64,000 nucleotides of DNA from positions 1 to 64,000 of the forward strand of contig JAFEVB010000042.1 in assembly GCA_032629725.1 (NCBI GenBank). Reading direction: 5' to 3'. Each line of letters opens with the position of its first letter. The stretch's first letter is position 1. Shown piece after piece: positions 11,201 to 21,174 of the stretch. Below the pieces are notes generated by a model. It saw only the letters and a program-made list of their open reading frames with translations. It was not told where the DNA came from and ran no database searches. The translations under genes were made by a program, and so were the position numbers. Source of the DNA: Gremmenia infestans (taxonomy: Eukaryota > Ascomycota > Leotiomycetes > Helotiales > Hamatocanthoscyphaceae).

Positions 11201-13841
11201 CAAGCTATCCACAAGCCAAGTTTTCCAAAGGTTTTGGCTACCTCGTCAATAAGTGCCGCAGCTCGCGGTTCGGATATTGCGACGGCGAGCATAGAGCCTT
11301 GGACATGCGACGATTCGGAGAGCAGCTTTGTATAGAGACCACGAAAGTATGCGATTTTCAACGCGGCTTCCTGTGAAATTGAGCCTGCACAGTATCTAAG
11401 GATAATCAGCCTTGTTTGTATCTGCCTATGCGAGACCTAGCTACTTACGCTGCTGCAATCTCGCCAGAAGAATGGCCAACTACCACAGATGGGAAAATAC
11501 GGAAACTTCGCAGGAGGTCAACAATTGCAACTTGGATTGCAGTGCATATTGGTTGGCTGTATTCCGGCAAATGAATATTTGAATAATCTTCTGTTTTGGA
11601 AAGCTCATCTACTACGTGTTAAATGGCCGAGATATGATATCCTAGAAGAAAAACAATTACCTTTAATAGACCAACAGCATTGTAGTGACCCGAGGTAGGT
11701 TTCGGCATCCTGTAATGACTTTCGAAACACAGGGTATCCCATAAGTTCCAGAGCCATACCGGGCCATTGCGCACCCTGCCCTGTAAAAATAAACCCCAAT
11801 TTAGGGCATGTGGAAGGAGTCAATCGTGGTTTGGACATGATCGTATCTGATAGTTGTAACCTTGAGGTTGGGCTTATAATAGCATAAGACTTCCACAGAA
11901 GCATACTCCGTCGGCAAGCTAAAGTGAAAGCCAAGTTACGATAGTAGCTTTGATCCCATAAGCTACGTTGTGCTGTGCACTCGGAGAAAAAGTCCTTATA
12001 AAGCTTACCCCAGCGATTGATTCCGTTTTCATCAGCACTTGACCATACAAGCAGTAGCGGAAAGCTGTCTTGAGCCTTTGCATCCCCATTCTTTTGGCTT
12101 TTCAAATTCCCATTTATCTGATTTGGGCAGTGTCTCGTAGTATTGTGACGACCAGTCAGCCCACGAAGGTGCATATAGTGGTAGGCGTCATCGAGTACCA
12201 CGTGGCAATTAGATCCACCGATTCCAAAAGAGTTAACAGAGGCTCGCCTGAGATCCGATGTAGGCCAGAGAGTGGGAGCCAAAGGAAACTAAAGACATGG
12301 TTATCTTTCAATGCCTTCGAAGCTGAGTATACAAGTTCGCTTTACCTTGATTCGTAAGAACTCTTCATCAATCCTGATATTTGCTTTCTGAAAACCCGAG
12401 TTAGGAGGTATTATTCCTCGCTCCAGAACTAAGACTGTTTTAATCAGGCCTGCCAAGCCACTGCATCCTTCAAGGTGTCCGATGCTAGACTTTACGGCAC
12501 CACTAACAATATAATGAGTTTGAAGAACAGGCAAGGATGGAAAAGAGCAACTGACATATATAAGCTCTCACCTTCACCCCGGCTGCTTTTGAACGAATTA
12601 CCAATAGCATTGACTTCCACGGCGTCGCCCAATCGCGTCCCTGTACCATGGGCTTCAACAAACATTGTCCGACTAAGAGTGAGCCCAGCCTTCTCATATG
12701 TATGTCGAATGAGCGATTCCTGCGCCTTTCGACTCGGCTGGGCCATTCCATTCGGAGTTTGACCATCTTGGTTACTGCCCGAGGATCGAATCACGGCCCT
12801 GATGCAGTCGCCATCATTCAAAGCATCGGAGAAGCGTTTCAAAATAAGCACAGCATGGCCTTCGCCTCTTGTATACCCATTTGCCCTCTCATCAAAAACA
12901 AAAGAGCGACCTTGGGGAGATAGTACATTGAAACTCGATAGAAGGAGCATCATATCAGGAGAGAAAATCAAATTAGAAGCGCCTATTATACTCTTTTACT
13001 TAAGTTAGCAAGATCTTAGAATCCTTTTCACTCATATGAGGCTAAGATTTCCTCGGCTTACCATGTCAGACTCTTTTCCGAGAAGATTTTGGCATGCAAT
13101 ATCTACCGCTGTCAATGAGCTTGAGCAGGCCGAATCAAGACTCAGGCTTTGGCCTGTTAGATTGAAGAACCAGCTGAGCCTACTAGACAGTACCGACATC
13201 AAGCAGCCGGTGGCGCCATACTGAAATGGTTGTTCGGGGTCTTTACAATACATCATTTTGTAATCGTCCGTAAAGTTGCCTACGAAGACAGATGTTTTGG
13301 AGCCAGAGACTTTCTCCATCGGTAGGCCAGCTGCTGGGAATCAGTGAAGTTTTGATGGAGGCCTGAAAAGTCTTACAGTTTTCGAAAGCACGGTATGTTG
13401 TCTCCAAAAGCGCGCGCTGCTGCGGATCCATAGTTTCCGCTTCTTCGCGAGAAATGGAGAAGAAAGGCGCGTCAAATGCTGCGATATCGTCTTTAATAAA
13501 ACATGCCTTGCTAGTTGTGAACTCAAAATTGTATTAGCATAAACGTACCGAAATATAATTATAAAAGAAGTAGTATTCACCTTGTCAAATTGACGACCTC
13601 CTGAGAGACGGAATGCACCTGTATGCATCCGTGACTTTGGAGTTTCCGTGCTGGCAGTTCTGCCTTGCATTAACATTTCCCAGAAATACTGGGCCGAGGT
13701 TGCTTCTTGTGGAAATTTAAAAGACAAGCCAATAATGGCGATGGCTTCTCGTGTATCTTTATCATCGCCATTCATCGGCCGAAGCGCAGGAAGTTTTTCG
13801 GGCATTATAACGGCGTCTACTTTGGGGGGAAAATATAACAA
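5294..13841 (-). CDS. Highly reducing type I polyketide synthase (KS-AT-DH-MT-ER-KR-ACP)
   Basis: Fourteen exons join in frame: 13841-13581, 13521-13377, 13330-13062, 12992-12556, 12502-12346, 12288-11661, 11608-11449, 11395-10384, 10336-8660, 8605-8544, 8485-8397, 8344-6588, 6534-6211, 6142-5294; about 2608 aa, normal for fungal HR-PKS. KS: DSACSSS (Cys near 204), EAHGTGT (339), SSIGHLEG (378). AT: FTGQGAQW (590), GHSSGE (680). DH: catalytic His near 1022 in DHKIQNQYLYPAAG, Asp near 1210 in HPATLDAF. C-MeT: VLEVGAGTGA (1498) and LLPGWW (1632). ER: AAGGLGQA (2035). KR: GGLGGIG (2243), NYAAGN (2384). ACP: GVDSLL, Ser near 2562. There is no thioesterase or reductase after the ACP, so the chain must be released in trans. 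Expected product: a reduced, alpha-methylated chain. An ATG at 13805 is an alternative start. The KS matches no named cluster I can recognise. Confidence 0.95.
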
Positions 13842-15255
13842 GGGCGTTGCTGGCTTAATATAGCCAATAGGGCTAATCGTTCACGTTTTGATCTTCCACT
13901 GAATTGAATCTAGGTTGATGTAAGACCAAGACAGGTATGAATGCAGATAACTCTTATACGGGGTGCAATGCGTATACTATTTAAAAAATGGACCTCTTAT
14001 TTTACATGCTACAGAACCAAGTAAAGCCTAGATAGAGCTATCCTTCATATGGATATTAGTGGTACAAGACCGACGTGCCTCGCCTCATAAGAGTCTTAGC
14101 TGATAAAGCTTGAGAAATGATGTGGATCTCTACTAAAATCCTTCGGGGGCTTAAAAAGACCCGGTTGAAAAGAAATTCGTGATTCTCTAAGGCTGCAGCT
14201 TTCTCGTTCATCATTGCCCTATTCTGGTAATGTGGTGTGAGTTTCAGCATCGTCTTATCTGCCGAAGAAAGTGCCGGTATAAGGCGATTCGTGCTGGTCG
14301 GTGTTCTAAATTAAGGTTAAAATTCTAAAAAGAGGTCCTGAGACCCTTAAAATCTTATGACAACTGATTATGATTAGTAAAAATTTATAGGAAATTTGTA
14401 AACTTTAATTATAATACCTCTACTATCACTTTAAAGATATATATCTTATACTATCTAAAGGGCTTATATCTGATAATAATCGAATTAGAGTCTATTTGGC
14501 TAATATATATAATACTATTTATAATACTTATATGCCTATTTATACAAGCGTAGGTATATATATTTTATAAAGTTTTATAGATATAGTGCTGATACTAATT
14601 CCTACTATAATCCCTTGCATTATCCTGGTAGTATTAATTTATAGTAAATACTTTACTTATCTGACATATCATAACGCATACCTACCTAGCTCCGCAGCTC
14701 CTTGCATGTTATTAAATTAGCATTTATCCTTCTGTTACGCTATCAATAGTGACATATGACCAATGCTTATGAATTATTATACGGTGAAGCAAATGAGGAA
14801 GTTGAGCTCCTATCCTAATTAATCTGTACTATAAGCATGGATGCAATGTAACCCCTTAGTTTAAATACATGCGGCTTCTTATAGGTTAAGTAATATGATC
14901 AGCGGTGCATCATTTCAGGGGGGGTCCTGTGCAAGGAAATTGTACGACAACTTGAAAATATCCATAATGATCTTATTCTATATGGGCAGTGCAGTATTGG
15001 TACGACTCGCCCAATATGCACGACTAGCACCTGTAGCACCACAGCTTGTCCAACTTAGCTGGATCCCATGGTCAAAAGCATGTGTGAATAGTAAATCGAC
15101 AGACGGGTGACATAGATAAGGAAAGACTACTCCCGCACTAACGAAATCCAAATTCTAGCAGCAGAAGACCGGAAAAGTAATTTCACCTATTGACTTCCTA
15201 CTTCACCAGTTATCAGATCTTCTCGTGTCAACCAAACCAAAATCCAGTTTCGATT
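13842..15255. promoter_or_regulatory. Divergent PKS / FSH-hydrolase intergenic region with AT-rich core
   Basis: This 1.4 kb separates two divergent start codons, so it must hold both promoters. Its middle, about 14330-14720, is a very AT-rich, TA-rich block like those at 77-480 and 4730-5293. I see no gene. Open frames at 14056-14250 and 14895-15110 have no recognisable features. No specific operator was recognised. Confidence 0.6.
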
Positions 15256-16114
15256 ATGGCCGTTCGTGTCTTATGTCTTCACGGTCATGGCTCTAACAGC
15301 AAAGTAAGTCCGCCAATTTAGTATTATTCCATTATGTCTCTTCCTATTTTTTCGTAGGGTGGTTGTAGTACGTAATTAACTATCATGTTCCAGATATTAG
15401 AAGCGCAGACCGGTAAGAACGCAAAACTTACGCTGGTGGCCGATCCTATAGCTGACTTCAATTCCCAGCTGCCCTTCGACATGAACTAGACGAACATTAT
15501 GAATGGGTTTTTGTCAATGGCACAGTGCCTGTGACAATGGCTCCTGGTACGTCCATCACCAACTAATATCTGATAGCAAAACTCAAGATTGCACAGAACT
15601 CAAAGGATTCTATCCGGAATCCGATGATTACTTCGGCTATTTCACCATAGCGGAGCCCAAGAGCCTCGAGAAGGCTATGAATGATCTCGAAGACTTCATC
15701 GATCTAGAAGGGCCTTTCGATATCGTCATGGCAGTCTCCATCTCTTCCAGTCTGATTGGAAACTTGCTTCAGAAGCTGGGAACCGATAACCAGCCACCTT
15801 TCAGAGGCGCCATCTTCTTCGCTGGCATGGCACCCTTGGACTTCGCAACCTGCGCGAAAGGTGACCTGGCCTTCCTCGAGCATGCTGAGGAACACAAACT
15901 CATTTCTATTCCCACGGCGAATATTTGGGGGGTCCACGACGACTATCACACTCATTCTGCTCCTAAGCTTGCTGCCTTCTGTTCTGCGCAGACAAATATC
16001 AGCATAATGCATGAAGCTCGCACCCCTATTCCTGGTTCAGCAGATGAGAAGGATCTCGTTGCCGCTGCACAAGCAATTCGCGTGACGGTCGACAGGGTTA
16101 CTGCCGTACATTAG
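15256..16114 (+). CDS. FSH-family serine hydrolase homologue with degraded catalytic motifs
   Basis: Four exons (15256-15303, 15394-15412, 15469-15546, 15597-16114) give about 220 aa. The opening LCLHGHGSNS is the family's oxyanion-side motif, and GFYPESDDYFGYF and IWGVHDDYH (Asp 163/164) sit where FSH proteins carry them. The usual nucleophile elbow G-F-S-Q-G is replaced by A-V-S-I-S (Ser 96 retained, both glycines lost), and the usual HEGGHxIP is HEARTPIP, so Thr 191 stands where the catalytic His belongs. FSH proteins such as LovG release HR-PKS chains in trans, and this gene is divergent from the PKS, so a link is attractive. With this triad it may instead be inactive or a binding protein. 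The second exon is only 19 nt, but all phases agree. Confidence 0.8.
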
Positions 16115-16626
16115 GGGTTCTAGGATGTTTTGACAAACTGGCTTGAGGGGGTTTTGTATTGTGGAGGGAACAATACTGTGGAGGGACAACACAACCGCGG
16201 ACTCTAGGCTAGGATCTGACTTATAGTTTCATCATTGTATAAATGTATATATTAAAATAAACTGTATAAAAGAGTGTGTTGTAGAATAGATGATGATCCA
16301 AATTCAGTGAAGTGCCCGATTTTATAAGGTACGGTGCAGTACTAGCTGCATACCCCACTTCACGTGACATCCCATTTGGTCCCCACCACAGTGTGATTTA
16401 CTAAATTTACCTGTAATTACGGGTAGTGCTAGTCCAATTCAAGCCAAGCCTCAAGGGCACAGGAGTTGGTATTATTACCTAAGGTAATATGATGTTAACC
16501 TATCAAAATAGAATCCAACTTCAACCTACCTTGATAAATACTGCACCTGAATAACCTTGTCTACTATCCTTCTCGAAACACCCCCTCGTCAAAGGAGAGT
16601 CACCTTTATCCTCCTTTGCTTGAAAA
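16115..16626. promoter_or_regulatory. Upstream region of the aminotransferase gene
   Basis: This 512-base gap lies between two same-strand genes. It holds a perfect 15-base palindrome (16474-16488) about 140 bases before the aminotransferase ATG. No other feature was recognised. Confidence 0.5.
16474..16488. promoter_or_regulatory. Palindrome ATTACCT-A-AGGTAAT
   Basis: Seven-base arms flank a single A. The core ACCTAAGGT recurs, exactly or as ACCTTAGGT, in intergenic DNA at 26681 and 56702. It could be a regulator site or a repeat-derived motif; its function is unknown. Confidence 0.35.
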
Positions 16627-18215
16627 ATGCCCGAACAAACCAATCTGGAGTCCAGCGGCCTATCGGTGCGGTCTCGCCCTAAAGTCGCCAACTTCTTGCC
16701 TATACTTAAAACGATCGATGGACTGAACGCTGTGGCTGCGAATGTTGATGTAGATATGGCTATGGGAGAGAATTGGCTTATTCGCGAACCATTAGTTGCT
16801 ATTTGGAAGAAGGTCGTGGTCGAGGATTTTGATGCAAAGGTGAATATGTTGTTCGTGTCCTTTTTGACTTGATGTCCATTCTATCTCACGTCTGATACTG
16901 TTCTGGACCGTTTGGCTTCAATGTCAATCCCTTCCCTTTTCTGTTCGCTTTTCCTATCTGCAATGGTATATCAAGTTTATCAAATACTCTGTTCTCCACT
17001 CACCAATGAACAATAGGACCTCAGCTATTCTCATGGAATTGGAGGAAGTCTCCCGCTGCTCTCTGCGTTCTCATCCTTCTTCAACCAGTTCTTCCATTCG
17101 CGTATTCAGATCACGCCAGAGCATGTGACTACAGTTGCGGGAGCCAGCACCTGTCTTGACTCCCTACTCTACGCCGTCTGTGACGAGGGAGACAGTATAC
17201 TGCTGCCGTCACCATTTTGGGGTACGTATTGGGTCTCTGTATCCCCCCTTTCAAAGCTGACATCAAACAGGAGGCTATGGTGCTTTCAGCAAATTCCGCG
17301 CCGACGTGAACATCATCCCCACTGCAAGTCTGTCCTTACGAACTGCTCTATCCTCAGATATTGTAGCGGAAGTGAAGACTTCATACGCCAGCGCCCCAGA
17401 CCCTAAACGTATCAAGGCGTTGTTGGTGACCAACCCCCATAACCCAATAGGACGCTGCTATTCCCCATCCACACTGCGAGAATTGATGGCTTTCTGTCAG
17501 GAAAAGGGCCTGCATTATATCTCGGATGAGGTGTTTGCAACGTCTGCCTTTGGGGGAGAGGGCGACGAAAAGTTCACGTCAGCACTTGCGCTTGTGGATG
17601 ATGGGGAGGAGAGTCCCATAGATGCAAACCACGTGCATGTAATCTATAGCATGAGCAAAGACTTTGGATCAGCTGGTATCAGGATGGTATGTCAATGCAT
17701 TTTCTTCCTTCCCTACCGTAAATGAAGAACTGCACAAAAACTGACAAGCTTAGTAGGCATGTCTCGTTTCACCCCGCAACCGCCATGTTCTCGAGGGAAG
17801 CATGCTTGCCAACTACCTCCAAACATCCATTTTCAGTAGCATTTACACAACTGCAATCCTAAGCTCCCCCTCTCTCCCAACCATTCTTGCAGATCTAAAC
17901 TCTCAGCTCGCGAAGAATTACGCCCTTCTTACCCAAGCTCTCGACCAGTGGGGCATCGAATACCTGCCCACTCATGCGGGTTTCCACCTGTTTGCAAAAT
18001 TGGCCAAGAACGCTCGGACTTGGGACGAGGAAATGGCTTTCGTCAAGCAATTGTTGCATGCGGGTGTTATGGTGGCTCCGGGGAAGAATTTCGGGGGTGT
18101 AGATGGTCAAATCGGTTGGGTTAGGATGTCTTTCTCAATTCCGGAGAAGGATTTACGGGTAGGATTAGAGAGAATTAGCGAAACTTTGGGTTTAGGCAAG
18201 ATTGGTGAGAAGTAG
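16627..18215 (+). CDS. Class I/II PLP-dependent aminotransferase (ACC-synthase-like)
   Basis: Four exons (16627-16839, 17017-17221, 17271-17686, 17757-18215) give about 430 aa, the family's normal size. The fold-type I landmarks are in order: LSYSHGIGGS after the first intron, LLPSPFWGGYG, NPHNPIGR (cofactor Asn), ISDEVF (cofactor Asp), YSMSKDFGSAGIR with the Schiff-base Lys, and GWVRMSFS with the carboxylate-binding Arg. The layout resembles fungal ACC-synthase-like aminotransferases. The residue after SDE-V is Phe where Tyr is common, so the exact reaction (transamination, alpha,gamma-elimination or a Claisen-type condensation) cannot be assigned. It follows the FSH gene on the same strand and could add nitrogen to a polyketide or make an amino-acid partner for it; that is inference from position. 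Confidence 0.88.
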
Positions 18216-18643
18216 ACTATATGCTCTGTATGTAAATCTACCAGCGAAGCCTCTATTCTGCTGCTAAGAAACACATAATTGAGACTGCTAAGGGAGTTTG
18301 TATATTAGGAATATGCGACACTTCTAACCCCAATTGAGCATTGCCGTCAAATAATAGGTAGTTTCCTATCTGTAGATAAGACGTGGCATGAAATTACCGT
18401 CGCCTGTACTAAGCAAGCGTGTGGTTTATGCTGCGCATACTTGACTTAGCGATTTTACGGTTGTGAGTACATTAGAGAGGAAAGATGATTCACAGAAAAC
18501 TAATTACACAACCCCGAAACAGGACTAGTTGCTGGTTTATTTACGTTTCCAGCCAATCAATTGACAACTGTGAGTACTTAGATCAGTCCTAATATATATA
18601 AGACAGCCAGATTGTGGCACTCGCCAAATTCCCAACATACGCA
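18216..18643. other. Intergenic, nothing recognised
   Basis: This 428-base gap lies between the aminotransferase stop and the next ATG. I see no gene or repeat. A TATATATA stretch about 50 bases before the next ATG could serve as its TATA element. Confidence 0.5.
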
Positions 18644-19120
18644 ATGTCTACACCATCTGGTCAAAGAACGTTATCCGCCACCTCCCCAGAATCGCAGAAT
18701 TACAACAGGACACTTACATCCAACTCGCGAGAGCTTATCGAGACCCTCCTTCAAACCGTGGAGCTAGAGCTCTCGGGCCTGGACAGAGCTGATAATTCAA
18801 CAATGAAGGAAGCTGCGACTTATTATGGCCAGCGTACGGTAGCTGCTTTACAAGACGCTTTACGAATCCAACATAGGCAAACACTACAAAAGATACAGGG
18901 ATTTTATACCTGGAACTTGGGAATTTTCCATACGAAGCTGGCTGATTTATACGGCTTGTCAAACTTCACGGCCAACATGACAGATGCGGAACGCAATGCA
19001 CACATACTCGCAGAGAATCGCCTACTTCGCAAAGCACTTGACGCCTCTTTGGCCATAGTCGATCGGATCCAATCGACCGATGATCCTAGTACACAAAATC
19101 GTCTCACCGCCAAACAATGA
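18644..19120 (+). CDS. Unrecognised small helical protein
   Basis: A single-exon frame from ATG 18644 encodes 158 aa. The N-terminal 30 residues are Ser/Thr-rich and probably disordered. The rest reads as amphipathic helices with regular Leu/Ile spacing and no Cys pairs, signal peptide or membrane segment. I do not recognise the family. Codon and base composition resemble the neighbouring genes. It could be a real lineage-specific gene; the unbroken frame next to AT-decayed subtelomere argues for some constraint. Confidence 0.5.
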   Translation: MSTPSGQRTLSATSPESQNYNRTLTSNSRELIETLLQTVELELSGLDRADNSTMKEAATYYGQRTVAALQDALRIQHRQTLQKIQGFYTWNLGIFHTKLADLYGLSNFTANMTDAERNAHILAENRLLRKALDASLAIVDRIQSTDDPSTQNRLTAKQ

Positions 19121-19633
19121 TTCTTTCCGCTACCCCCATAAACCAATTCAATCTCAGCTCCTTAGTCCTAAGGGTTCAATAAAAGATAGGGGAAGCCGGG
19201 AAATGAGAGAGTGTGGCCGGGATAGCAGACTACAATATAAACAATGGATATAATTTGGTAACCTCATCGGAACGAATTCTACTTGGTATAATAAATAAAG
19301 GTGATCAGATTTTGCTACCCTTTACCTTTATAGAAGTTGTTTGTTCCTAGCCATGGTCTCTCAATCGCATTACACGACTATCTTTCTGTCATCTACAGTC
19401 TCAACTTAGGGTTAATAGCACAACTAATACATTGGTACATTGAACTCGGCAGTGAATTGGAGGCAAAGATGACGCGACTTGAAAAATCTATGTCCGAGTT
19501 CGCAATTGCAATTTTCTCAACTTGGGTGAATCTCAGATACAAATACCAGATATCAACTTCGCGCTTTGGCGCTGGCAAAATATCCGAATCTTCTTACAAC
19601 AACAAACCCAACAACGCTCAAAGTATAGAGAAG
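19121..19633. other. Intergenic / probable 5' leader
   Basis: The reading frame of the next gene stays open upstream from 19634 to about 19337, with an in-frame ATG at 19469. This stretch is therefore either 5' leader or extra N-terminal coding sequence. Nothing else is recognisable. Confidence 0.4.
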
Positions 19634-20602
19634 ATGGCCTATTTTCCAAGCCATCTCGCGTCCTATGAGTGCCCAAAAGAACACACCGCCAAGATAGCTC
19701 TTCGCTCTCTGCGCCACCCTGCTACCACCACAGACACCCGGCTTGCGCCTGCTAGAACATTACCCCAACGACTAAAGAAGAAGATCAGCTTCTTTATCGA
19801 CAACGATAATTGCTCTCAAGCGGATTCGAGGAGCATAACTTCAACAAGCAGTGGTAGTCGCACAGAGGCGGACCAAAGCTTCGTCGACGAATTCCTCAAG
19901 CTCCCAAAGCTGAAAGGATCAGTTCTACTTGGCCTTGCAAGTGACCAACTTTCCGATGGTGCCATGACGCTCGAAAGTCTTCTTCCCAAGGAAACAGTTA
20001 CAAAAGATGCTGGAAGGAGGGTCAAGCCTGGAGAAGTGAAGTCGGTTACCCTTAAACCTCCGAGAGAATCGCCAAACACAACACCCAAACGCCAGTACCG
20101 CCCACACGATCCTCCTCCCACCCCACCTGCATCAGTATGTCACCTGCAAGGCAAGACGCTTGATTTCAATTTCCAACCTACGGATTGCCCGGCGAATGAT
20201 CGAAGATGGAGCTTGCCAACCGGAGCAAAGCATTGCACGATGCGCGCCATCCAACAAACCGATAATCTCTTCTCCCAAGTCGCCATTCTCGAGCAGTCAG
20301 AACAGCGTGAGAGTATTACAACGGCATTGCAACGAACAAAGGCTGCATTGATGAAGAAGCTAAGCGCTAGGAGCTTTGAGGAGTATTCGCAGCTGGAGGG
20401 GCACATTACACGGGAATTGAAGATTGTTCAGACGGCACAGGCGGAGCTTTTGGCAAAGAGAGCGATGGAGATTGAAGGAGAGAAAGACGAGAACCAGGAT
20501 GGGAATGGGGCCTGGCATGGAGACGGGGATTGGACCGAGGTTCTAGGGAATGAAGGCAGTGAGGAATCACTGTTGCAGAAACCCGGCATATGTGAATGGT
20601 AG
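19634..20602 (+). CDS. Unrecognised protein, disordered centre and C-terminal coiled coil
   Basis: From ATG 19634 (MAYFPSHLASYE) the frame encodes 322 aa; ATG 19469 would add 55 residues. The N-terminal start was preferred because the upstream part is of lower coding quality. A Ser/Thr-rich stretch, a conserved-looking block (DEFLKLPKLKGSVLLGLASD), a Pro-rich linker (HDPPPTPPAS) and a Glu/Lys/Ala-rich helical segment follow, and the tail is acidic. There is no signal peptide or membrane span. I do not recognise the family. The helix before the tail could mediate oligomerisation. Confidence 0.55.
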   Translation: MAYFPSHLASYECPKEHTAKIALRSLRHPATTTDTRLAPARTLPQRLKKKISFFIDNDNCSQADSRSITSTSSGSRTEADQSFVDEFLKLPKLKGSVLLGLASDQLSDGAMTLESLLPKETVTKDAGRRVKPGEVKSVTLKPPRESPNTTPKRQYRPHDPPPTPPASVCHLQGKTLDFNFQPTDCPANDRRWSLPTGAKHCTMRAIQQTDNLFSQVAILEQSEQRESITTALQRTKAALMKKLSARSFEEYSQLEGHITRELKIVQTAQAELLAKRAMEIEGEKDENQDGNGAWHGDGDWTEVLGNEGSEESLLQKPGICEW

Positions 20603-21174
20603 CATCGGAAGAATTAATTTAGAAACTGGGGATCGGCCTTTGCACTGATGGGGGCAAAGATAGTTTGCTACTTTGGGTTAGAAGATTGATCAATTATGTA
20701 CTACTCTAAAGGGTAGGAACCAAGGGTACATATCGCTGAGAAGTTCAGAGGAATTGAAGAGCATATAAGATAAAAGCACGCATCTCCGGAACTTCTGTAA
20801 CAGCAAGCATTGCAAGGCTAGTATGTAATGAGGTGAAGTACTTGCATTCACAGTGGTTGATAGGTTAAGCGAGACTGCCATGAGACGGAACTAAAGGGGG
20901 TGTGACACGTGTCTGGTGAATTCACAAAAGATCTTGACGACCCATGCAACGCAAAGAGGTTCTATGAATCGCACCATCGAGAAACTACCAACTAGAGGTT
21001 TCAACTTCCAACCAGGAACACTGTCAGCAAGAGCTCTAAAATCAATCTGCGCGCTATAAGCAATCCAAACCCTCCGTGTCCGAATCCTATCTCAAAAACA
21101 CACGAAAACCTTTCATCTACGTCGCAAACGGATTCACAGAGCACCAAAGGCAGGGATACTGAGAGAGTAACTTA
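20603..21174. other. Intergenic, nothing recognised
   Basis: Between 20603 and 21174 I see no complete gene. The last 60 bases are open in the frame of the decayed gene that follows apart from one TGA, so that gene's original 5' end may lie here. Confidence 0.4.
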
